A stretch of DNA of 53,471 nucleotides. Origin: a virus. Position 1 is the stretch's first letter, and every line of letters starts with the position of its first letter. The notes beneath the pieces were generated by a model that was not told the DNA's origin, searched no databases, and saw only the letters and a list, made by a program, of their open reading frames with translations. Both the position numbers and the translations under genes were made by a program. This document shows, one piece after another, positions 47,330 through 53,471 of this stretch. The stretch covers positions 1-53,471 of IMG/VR virus record IMGVR_UViG_3300009169_000028; one strand, given 5' to 3'.

Positions 47330-47360
47330 CAGGAGACAGGGGACAGGGGTCAGGAGACAG
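47330..47360 (+). repeat. Heptamer repeat family A (intergenic)
   Basis: GGAGACA, GGGGACA, GGGGTCA, GGAGACA units, the only family-A copy outside a gene. Confidence 0.7.
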
Positions 47361-47364
47361 AGTA

Positions 47365-47384
47365 CCTATAAGTTGAGTACTGGG
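47365..47384 (-). promoter_or_regulatory. Bipartite motif, reverse copy (CCCAGTA-N7-TATAGG)
   Basis: One mismatch in the left half; 14-bp offset kept; 23 bp before the gene at 47408. Confidence 0.6.
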
Positions 47385-47407
47385 AAATTAGGTAAGGAGA
47401 CAAGGAG

Positions 47408-47827
47408 ATGAGCGGGCAGCTTACGCAGTTCGGGGCAAATCGGGCGGTGCAGGCCGGAGTAGGTGAGACTGTGACGGCGACGGCGGCGATGTATCTGGCG
47501 CTGATCACGGCGCTGCCGGCCGGGCCGGATACGGCGACGCTGGCGGATTTCAGCGCCAATGAGCTAGCCACAGCGGGATACTCGCGGCAGGAGGTAGGCT
47601 GGAGCAGCCCGGCGGGCGATCCGAGCGCGATCGCTAACGACGCAGAGATCGTGTTCGGGCCGTTTACGGCAGATCCTGCCAGCGTGCAGTATCTGTTCCT
47701 GGCCGACACGTCCATTGGGACGAGCGGGAATGTGATGGCCTACTGGACGGCTGACGCGCCGCAGGATGCGGGCGACGGTGACAGCATCCGCATTGCGGCG
47801 GGCGATCTGACGATCAGCGTGGATTAG
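47408..47827 (+). CDS. Tail-fibre-associated protein
   Basis: A 139-residue protein (YLALITALPAGPDTATLADF; NDAEIVFGPFTADPASVQYL), the pattern of small phage baseplate/fibre proteins that bind along tail spikes. Function inferred from pattern and context. Confidence 0.55.
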   Translation: MSGQLTQFGANRAVQAGVGETVTATAAMYLALITALPAGPDTATLADFSANELATAGYSRQEVGWSSPAGDPSAIANDAEIVFGPFTADPASVQYLFLADTSIGTSGNVMAYWTADAPQDAGDGDSIRIAAGDLTISVD

Positions 47828-47837
47828 GGGAGCCAGG

Positions 47838-48527
47838 ATGACAACCTACTATGTGCGTAAGACTGGTTCCGACGCTGCGAATGGACTCTCGGCTGGTACG
47901 GCTTGGCTAACCATAGACAAGGCGGCAAACACGGTCGCGGCTGGCGATACCGTATACATCGGCGCGGGAGTATACCGCGAACTGGTCACGATGGACACGG
48001 CAGGATCAGTCGGTAGCGTGATCTCTTACATCGGTGACATATCCGGAGAGCAGACTGGAGATGGCGGATTGGTCGTTATCTCTGCCCACGATAACGATCG
48101 TCAATCAGCTACTCGCGCTTCCTGTTTGGATGTAAACGGCAAAGAGTTCCTACTTTGGAAGCATATAGTCTTTGCCGGATGCACCACGGCGGGTGCACCT
48201 GTATTTAGTTCGGTAGGAACCAACACCGCGTATGAGGGCGTGATTTTTCGAGGTTGTTCAGCGGTATCTGATACGGTTCAGTACGCTTTTTCGTTGGATT
48301 TACACCAAGCCCCTACCCCTACCGGAGAGGGTTTGGTGATCGAGGACTGTGTAGCTTTTGGCGGAATCAAGCTAACGGCTGCAGACAATGCGACGGCTGA
48401 ACGCAACGCTAAAGTTAGAATTTCACGATCTCTGGTGCTGGCAACGCGGGGGCAGGTTGGGGTATATATCACCATCGATTCCCACAACGCTTCCGGTCCG
48501 TGTGGTGGTTTCACTGTTGAAAACTGA
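47838..48527 (+). CDS. Right-handed beta-helix tail spike, part 1 (ends at in-frame TGA)
   Basis: A 229-residue beta-helix segment (YYVRKTGSDAANGLSAGTAW start; AGDTVYIGAGVYRELV; GLVIEDCVAFGGI). The frame is stopped by TGA at 48525-48527 after TVEN, but reading continues in the same frame as TILGSGQNGVYGQNLDSTNY into the next segment. The DNA here is much less GC-rich than the rest of the late operon. Confidence 0.7.
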   Translation: MTTYYVRKTGSDAANGLSAGTAWLTIDKAANTVAAGDTVYIGAGVYRELVTMDTAGSVGSVISYIGDISGEQTGDGGLVVISAHDNDRQSATRASCLDVNGKEFLLWKHIVFAGCTTAGAPVFSSVGTNTAYEGVIFRGCSAVSDTVQYAFSLDLHQAPTPTGEGLVIEDCVAFGGIKLTAADNATAERNAKVRISRSLVLATRGQVGVYITIDSHNASGPCGGFTVEN

Positions 48528-48596
48528 ACGATTCTGGGGTCTGGACAAAATGGGGTTTACGGGCAAAACCTGGACAGTACCAATTACCCACTGACT

Positions 48597-49775
48597 GTGC
48601 GAGATTGTTACGTAGTGGGCTTTTTCTATGCGTTGGAGCGTAGCGGCGGGGCATCGGGCGGCATGATATCCGGGGGCGGAAATGTCTACAATACCAATAC
48701 CGTCTATTCGTCGGTTACCGGTAAAACGCAGGACTCTATAACCAATCTAACCCCGTTCTTGCTAGGCGGTATAGCTGATTTGCCGATGTACCATGCATTG
48801 GGGTGGTCTCCTTTCAAGCCGTGGGAACCCATTGTCATTTCTGGCATGTATTCCGCAGGGGCTGGTGAAAGTGAAGCTACTACTGCCCCTACTGTGCTTG
48901 ATCTGTATGGTAATTCCCCAAACCAGGGTCTGGGTATCTCGTTTGCCTTTTTCAACGCGTCAGATGATGCCGTGTCCGATCCGGATAGTAAATGGTCTAG
49001 CGATGCAAATGCTGTAGACGGCAATGCGGCGACGGCTGCTTGGACAACTACATCGGGATCTGCAGCAAGCAACTTTTTGACGGCAGGAGGAACCAACTTC
49101 CCAGACGTTGAAGCCGGTATTGTGCAGGTTCGTGCACGGGCGTACGGCGGCACGGACTATGAAGGCTCCTCAGCTACAGTTACAATCTATACAGATGGAT
49201 TCGCAGAGGCACTGGGTACGATCACAGTCACTGTGTTCGCTGGTTGGGCGCAGGGGTGGTCCGGCTGGACGACGCTTGCTACTCCTTCCGGTGGGTGGAC
49301 GGCGGCAAAAGTAGCGGCGCTGGAATTCAAAGCGTGGGAGGTTGCTTCTTCTGATACGTATTTAGCGAAGGTTCAGCTAGAAGTAACTACCCGCGGACGT
49401 GCATCTACTGGCGCAGTACAGCAGCGGGTAAGACCCGTGGCAGAAGCAACAATCACGCACGCTGGCGACACTTCGTTGGAGTTTGCGGGTCCGGGTTATC
49501 ATGACATGTTGGTTCCGGTGGATGCAACTAGCACTACGGTTTCCGTGTGGGTTTATCGGGATACTGACTATTCCGGGGATAACCCAATATTGGAGGTTCT
49601 GAACATTCCTGGTTATGCAGATCAATCGGACGCACAATCGGGGGGAGCAGGGGAGTGGGAGCAACTAAGCTGCACTATCGTGCCAACTGTTGCTGGTTGG
49701 TGTCGAGTAAGGTTGCGCAGCCGTGACACTAGCGGGGTGGGAAAGTGCTATTTTGATGATATAGCGGTGGCGTGA
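48597..49775 (+). CDS. Beta-helix tail spike, part 2 (same frame after TGA)
   Basis: 392 residues from a GTG (open in fact from 48528). It continues the helix (RDCYVVGFFYALERSGGASG, ISGGGNVYNTNTVYSS), then a beta-sandwich part (VRARAYGGTDYEGSSATVTI) and a carbohydrate-binding-like C-terminal domain. The GTG has no ribosome site. With readthrough or a corrected base the whole would be a 645-residue spike. Confidence 0.65.
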   Translation: MRDCYVVGFFYALERSGGASGGMISGGGNVYNTNTVYSSVTGKTQDSITNLTPFLLGGIADLPMYHALGWSPFKPWEPIVISGMYSAGAGESEATTAPTVLDLYGNSPNQGLGISFAFFNASDDAVSDPDSKWSSDANAVDGNAATAAWTTTSGSAASNFLTAGGTNFPDVEAGIVQVRARAYGGTDYEGSSATVTIYTDGFAEALGTITVTVFAGWAQGWSGWTTLATPSGGWTAAKVAALEFKAWEVASSDTYLAKVQLEVTTRGRASTGAVQQRVRPVAEATITHAGDTSLEFAGPGYHDMLVPVDATSTTVSVWVYRDTDYSGDNPILEVLNIPGYADQSDAQSGGAGEWEQLSCTIVPTVAGWCRVRLRSRDTSGVGKCYFDDIAVA

Positions 49776-52561
49776 TGGCGGATACGAGCGGTTTTGAATT
49801 CTGGCAGGCGGGAGAGCTGCCGCTATCAGGCGCCGGGGGCGCGGATAGCGGCGGTTTTGAATTCTGGCAGGCCGGTGAGCAACCGCCGGCATTCACAGCG
49901 CCGACGTCGATTCCGCCGTTGGAGTTCGCAGCGTCGGGAGCAAGCGCATCGGCCGGTACGCTGAGATTAACGATACATAGTCCATTTGCGGTTGGCGTTT
50001 CGACCTCATCTGGGTCGTTGCGGATGCGGATCGGGCGGCATTTTGCGGCGAGCGGGGCGTCTACCTCAGCCGGGTCGCTGCGGGCGACGGTGCTAGGCGT
50101 CGGGATGGCGCTGGTGACGCAGGCCGGGCTGCTGATCGACGTCGAGCGCACGGCGCCGATCAACGTGACGCAGTCAGGCGCGCTGCTGGATGCGATCCGC
50201 ACACCACCGATCAACGTGACGCAGGCGGGGGCCATCCTCGATGCCGAACGCACGCCGCCGATCCAGGTGACGCAGGCGGGCGTGATCGTCGATGTGAACA
50301 GCACAGCGCCGCTCCGGGTGACACAGGCCGGACTGATCATCGATGCCCGGTATCAGCGGCCGGAAAGCCTCCTCAACTGTTGGGAGTTCCACGTCCTCGA
50401 TCCCAACACGCACTATCTCACCTTCCTCGATGCCGCGTTCAGCAAGGCTTACATGGGCGCGCTGAGCGACTGCGGCGGCGGCGCGTTCACGATCCACCGG
50501 GACGATCCGAAGGCGACGACGGCGAACCTGGCCGTCGGCAACGTCGTGATGGTGCGCTATAAGAACGTGGACATCGGCGCCTGGGTGATGGAGAACTTCG
50601 AGGAGACGCTGGTCGACCAGGGCGAGGGGCCGGCTGAGGTAATTGTGGTGAGCGGCCGGGGGCTGCTGGGGTTCCTAGAGAAGGGGATCGTCTATCCGAG
50701 TGACCTGGCGGATGCGGGGACGGCCGAGCGGGCCTTCGATGGGGTCACAAAGGCGAGCATCTTCCTGGATCTATATAACGAGTATCTGCTGCGCGGGGGC
50801 GGCGAGCTGAACGTCGATTTCACGGCGGTGAACGATAGCCGGGCACTGCCGTGGACGGACTCGGCATACCTGAAATACAAAGCCGGGCAGACGTTGCTCG
50901 ATGTGGCGCGTAACCTGGCCGGCCAGGGGCTGGAGTTGACGGTGGATCCCGACCGCACGCTGCGGGCGTGGATCCAGGCCGGGACCGATCTGAGCGCGAC
51001 GGTCCACTTCCGGGAAGGTCAAAACCTGTTGAGCAGCCGGAAGAGCACCGAGGGAACGGGACTGGCGAACGTAGTACTGGGAGAGGGGCAAGGGATCTTT
51101 GTCGAGACCACGGACGCGACGAGCATTGCCAGCCATCACCGGCGGGAAACGTATCTGGCGGTGCGCAACACGGCGGACACCGGGCAGGTCGCGACCGCCA
51201 ACACGATCTTACTGAACGGATGGGCTGAGCCGCGCGCAGCGCTGACGCTCGAGGTGTTGGCCGATCCGTTCTACCCATTCTTCGACTACCAGATCGGCGA
51301 CGTGGTCCACATCGATGTGCCGGGGGAAATCGACGCCGATTACCGGGTGCTGGCGATCGCGATCAACGAGGGGCAGGGGCCGTGCGATCTGCGGGTGACG
51401 CTGTCGATCAACGATCTGGCGACGGAGTATCTGCAGCGGTTGCAGCGGGCGTTTGATGCGTCGTTGCAGAGTGTGAAGCCGGGGCCCGGGTCCAGTGGGT
51501 CGCTGGCCAGCAGCGGGACGGAGCCGGGGGTAGGGGCGAGCGGGACCGGGCTGGCGAACGGGGCGATCAAGAATAATCACATCGATTGGGGACTCGGGCC
51601 GAACCAGGTGGACGCGGCGGATGTGCCGATCACCGATACCGGTAATTACTATACTGGGAACCAGGTCGAAGCGGCGCTGCAGGAGATCGGGAGCAGTCTG
51701 GGGAGCCTGGGCGGGTCGAGCCATGCAGCGGTGACGCTGGGCACGGATGCGGATACACTGCTGGGGTTGACGGGGCAGCAGATCACGATCGACACGCAGG
51801 CGGCTAATCTGGTGCTGGCCGGGCCGACGACTGGGGCCGCGGCTGATCCGGCGTTCCGGGCGCTGGTGGAGGCGGATCTGCCGGCGACGGCGCTCTTGAC
51901 GGACGGCAGCCGGGACGGCGCGACGAGCGGCGCGCAGCAGTTTGTGTCAGGCAGCCGGCATGGGGACGATACGAATCATGCTGATTTCGATGGTACGGGG
52001 CATCTGACATTCGCCGGGACAGCCAGGCCGTGGCGGGATGAGTTAGGCGAGTTGCTGGGGAAAAAGCGGATTGGCGTACGTATCACTGAGGATCTGGCTG
52101 AGGGCACGCTGTTGTTTTCGGATAGCTGCCAGATCGCTGATGATTACGTCATCACGAATGTGCAGCTCAATCACGACAAAGATTTGACGGTCTCGATCTA
52201 TCCTCACTTGCACTGGTTCCAGGCATCGGCAAACGTGCCGAACTGGCTACTGCAGTACCGCTGGCAGGTCAACGGCGCGGCGAAGACGACGTCATGGACG
52301 CCGGTGAAGTCTACCGGGCTGGCGTTCGCGTATTCGGCTGGGACACTGCATCAGATTTCACTCTGGGCGGCGATCGCTGTGCCGGGTGGCTCGACGCTCT
52401 CTGATATTGTGCAGTTTCGTATCATGCGAGACACGGACAACGACTCCGGGCTGTTTGGGACACCGGGGACGGATCCATTGAGCGGAAATGCGAGTGCACT
52501 GATGTTCGATGTGCATTTCCAGATCAACAGCCTGGGCAGCACGGACGAGTACACAAAGTAG
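49775..52561 (+). CDS. Tail-associated (gp37/Tal-like) protein with repeats
   Basis: A 928-residue protein. The N-terminus has two GFEFWQAGE repeats, three ASGAS-T/S-AG-x-LR units and five exact 17-residue repeats beginning VTQAG (50114-50368). About residues 200-580 form a ReqiPepy6 gp37-like baseplate domain (WVMENFEETLVDQGEGPAEV, VVSGRGLLGFLEKGIVYPSD). The C-terminal part (NNHIDWGLGPNQVDAADVPI; GVRITEDLAEGTLLFSD; FQINSLGSTDEYT) is a fibre-type receptor-binding domain. It is the last late gene. Confidence 0.75.
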   Translation: MADTSGFEFWQAGELPLSGAGGADSGGFEFWQAGEQPPAFTAPTSIPPLEFAASGASASAGTLRLTIHSPFAVGVSTSSGSLRMRIGRHFAASGASTSAGSLRATVLGVGMALVTQAGLLIDVERTAPINVTQSGALLDAIRTPPINVTQAGAILDAERTPPIQVTQAGVIVDVNSTAPLRVTQAGLIIDARYQRPESLLNCWEFHVLDPNTHYLTFLDAAFSKAYMGALSDCGGGAFTIHRDDPKATTANLAVGNVVMVRYKNVDIGAWVMENFEETLVDQGEGPAEVIVVSGRGLLGFLEKGIVYPSDLADAGTAERAFDGVTKASIFLDLYNEYLLRGGGELNVDFTAVNDSRALPWTDSAYLKYKAGQTLLDVARNLAGQGLELTVDPDRTLRAWIQAGTDLSATVHFREGQNLLSSRKSTEGTGLANVVLGEGQGIFVETTDATSIASHHRRETYLAVRNTADTGQVATANTILLNGWAEPRAALTLEVLADPFYPFFDYQIGDVVHIDVPGEIDADYRVLAIAINEGQGPCDLRVTLSINDLATEYLQRLQRAFDASLQSVKPGPGSSGSLASSGTEPGVGASGTGLANGAIKNNHIDWGLGPNQVDAADVPITDTGNYYTGNQVEAALQEIGSSLGSLGGSSHAAVTLGTDADTLLGLTGQQITIDTQAANLVLAGPTTGAAADPAFRALVEADLPATALLTDGSRDGATSGAQQFVSGSRHGDDTNHADFDGTGHLTFAGTARPWRDELGELLGKKRIGVRITEDLAEGTLLFSDSCQIADDYVITNVQLNHDKDLTVSIYPHLHWFQASANVPNWLLQYRWQVNGAAKTTSWTPVKSTGLAFAYSAGTLHQISLWAAIAVPGGSTLSDIVQFRIMRDTDNDSGLFGTPGTDPLSGNASALMFDVHFQINSLGSTDEYTK
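50114..50368 (+). repeat. Five tandem 51-bp repeats (17 residues each)
   Basis: In-phase repeats VTQAGLLIDVERTAPIN, VTQSGALLDAIRTPPIN, VTQAGAILDAERTPPIQ, VTQAGVIVDVNSTAPLR and VTQAGLIIDARYQRPES. A likely beta-solenoid or stalk of variable copy number. Confidence 0.85.
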
Positions 52562-52572
52562 GAGCGTGAGGG

Positions 52573-52648
52573 CGCCGGGTTGATTTTCGCCGCTGGAGGG
52601 TTGAGATCGCCGGGTTGATTTTCGCCGCTGGAGGGTTGAGATCGCCGG
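52573..52648 (+). repeat. 35-bp tandem duplication
   Basis: Two identical 35-bp units (starting CGCCGGGTTGATTTTCGCCG) plus a 6-bp partial, between the last late gene and its terminator. The rest of the 52562-52759 gap holds a degenerate motif half (CCGAGTA, 52659) and an AT-rich patch. Confidence 0.8.
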
Positions 52649-52709
52649 CGCTCTCGCTCCGAGTACTCAACATAATTATAACATAATGTGTCAACTCCAT
52701 CACCCCCTT

Positions 52710-52741
52710 CCCCCTCGCCCGTCGTCGGGAGAGGGGGTTTT
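52710..52741 (+). terminator. Terminator of the late operon
   Basis: Stem CCCCCTC/GAGGGGG with inner CCCG-TCGT-CGGG and one mismatch, followed by TTTT that runs into palindrome copy 4. Confidence 0.8.
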
Positions 52742-52755
52742 GTTTGCGCGCAAAC
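52742..52755. promoter_or_regulatory. Palindrome GTTTGCGCGCAAAC copy 4
   Basis: A perfect copy between the late terminator and the 3' end of the integrase gene. Confidence 0.65.
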
Positions 52756-52759
52756 GCCA

Positions 52760-53471
52760 TTACAGCCGCCAGTTATCGACCGGCGAGGCTTTGGCGTGGG
52801 CGCGGGCGATGTCGGTCTGAGCAATGCGGGCGTAGCGGCGGACCATGGCCAGGTCGGAATGGCCGAGCAGAGCCTGGAGCGTGAACAGGTCGCCGCCGTT
52901 GCGCAGGTAGGTGATAGCAAAGGTGTGGCGAAAGCGGTGGGGGTAGACATCGGCGACGCCGGCGCGTTCGCCGATGCGGGCGAGCTGGAGGCCCAGGGCG
53001 CGGCGGTCCATCGGCCGCTGATCGTCTTTGGGACCGACGGTGATGAAGTAGTCTTCGGGCTTGGTCGGCAGACGCGGGGTTAGATAACGCCAAATAGCCT
53101 TGGCAGACCGCTTGCCGAACTGGACGTAGCGGTCCTTGTTACCTTTGCCGTGATGGATGGTGATGCGGTTGCGGGTCATGTCGATGTCGGCGATGTGAAG
53201 GTTGCAGAGTTCCGAGGCGCGCATACCGGTGTCGATGAGCAGGAGGAGGATGCAGCGGTCGCGATCGGCAATCGCTCCGAGCTGCTGGGCGCCAACGGCT
53301 TTCCAGGTTTTTTTCTGATCGCAGACGGCGAGCATGGCTTCAAGCTCCTCCTGGGTGAAGGGGTCCACGGTCGGCTCGCCCGGGTCCGGCGGCTCGATGG
53401 TGCGAACGATGTTGATTTCGAGAAAGCCTTCGTCGACCGCCCAGTGCCAGAGCGCGGAGAGGTCGGCATGG
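52760..53471 (-). CDS. int: Tyrosine recombinase (integrase), C-terminal part, cut by window edge
   Basis: 236 residues open to the window end. Catalytic residues: Arg in DTGMRASELCNL, Lys in GKGNKDRYV, H-x-x-R in PHRFRHTFAI, His in LGHSDLAMV and Tyr in RRYARIAQ. The first 67 residues align with the end of the partial integrase at 1-478. Joined at the overlap they would give a complete enzyme of about 328 residues next to attP. Confidence 0.85.
   Translation of the reverse strand, partial: HADLSALWHWAVDEGFLEINIVRTIEPPDPGEPTVDPFTQEELEAMLAVCDQKKTWKAVGAQQLGAIADRDRCILLLLIDTGMRASELCNLHIADIDMTRNRITIHHGKGNKDRYVQFGKRSAKAIWRYLTPRLPTKPEDYFITVGPKDDQRPMDRRALGLQLARIGERAGVADVYPHRFRHTFAITYLRNGGDLFTLQALLGHSDLAMVRRYARIAQTDIARAHAKASPVDNWRL

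Noticed and set aside
8678-47360. CRISPR array or diversity-generating retroelement repeats
   Set aside because: The units are 7-8 bp tandem heptamers without spacers; no cas genes, reverse transcriptase or template-variable repeat pair was seen.
827-47384. T7-type single-subunit RNA polymerase promoters (TATAGG resembles the T7 initiation region)
   Set aside because: The six to seven bases before TATA vary freely, whereas T7-like promoters are conserved there. No single-subunit RNA polymerase gene is present, and copies occur in both orientations.
47838-49775. Recoding of TGA as an amino acid genome-wide
   Set aside because: Many genes here end in TGA, often within ATGA overlaps with the next gene, so TGA is a normal stop.
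52659-52680. Seventeenth motif copy after the last late gene
   Set aside because: CCGAGTA is perfect but the right half at the 14-bp offset reads TAATTA; kept only as a degenerate remnant.

Overview
The window looks like the genome of a temperate tailed phage (siphovirus type) or an integrated copy of one. It is GC-rich. The host is most likely a Chloroflexota-like bacterium, an inference resting on GC content and on dense heptamer/octamer and REP-like repeats in and between genes; no host gene is present to prove it. A tRNA-Val 3' half beside an integrase gene marks the attachment site. Both window ends lie inside tyrosine-recombinase genes that match over 203 bp at about 88 % identity, so this is either a circular genome opened inside int or an element flanked by two related integrases.

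Layout. 1-5.3 kb (minus strand): integrase start, attP region, a fused methyltransferase-endonuclease gene with a small partner, an exported SH3/excalibur lipoprotein, and a HicB/HicA-like pair behind a DUF3467-like gene. 5.4-6.1 kb: immunity switch (XRE repressor and divergent Cro-like gene around palindromic operators). 6.1-18.9 kb (plus): tightly overlapping small accessory genes, an HNH nuclease, a second tyrosine recombinase, membrane/coiled-coil proteins, a large ParB/KorB-type protein, a RepA-like hexameric ATPase and several small zinc-ribbon and HTH proteins. 19-24 kb: a plus-strand small-terminase-like gene, then a minus-strand operon of SAM methyltransferase, ParB-like protein, small terminase and large terminase. 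24-27.4 kb: a long untranslated leader, RadC-like JAB protein, another ParB, DUF488 protein and an excisionase-type HTH, closed by two strong terminators. 27.5-52.6 kb (plus): virion genes in the order protease-scaffold-capsid fusion, connectors, portal, MuF-like protein, CHAT/caspase-like membrane protein with a 3-TM partner, tail terminator, methyltransferase plus glycosyltransferase, tail tube, frameshifted tail chaperones, tape measure, Dit-like protein, fibre/beta-helix proteins and a large Tal/gp37-like protein. 52.7-53.5 kb (minus): C-terminal part of an integrase.

Three patterns stand out. First, a bipartite 20-bp motif, CCGRGTA-N7-TATRGG with exact spacing, occurs at least 16 times, at gene-module junctions, in both orientations and mostly 2-45 bp before a start codon. 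Second, a perfect palindrome GTTTGCGCGCAAAC occurs four times in a genome that encodes three ParB-family proteins. Third, host-type tandem heptamer repeats have been inserted into phage genes in frame, in one case apparently fusing the prohead protease to scaffold and capsid. The CHAT-like protein inside the head-tail module is the most unexpected single gene.

No DNA polymerase, sigma factor, single-subunit RNA polymerase, reverse transcriptase, CRISPR array or recognisable endolysin was seen. All functions are read from sequence motifs; no database search was possible.
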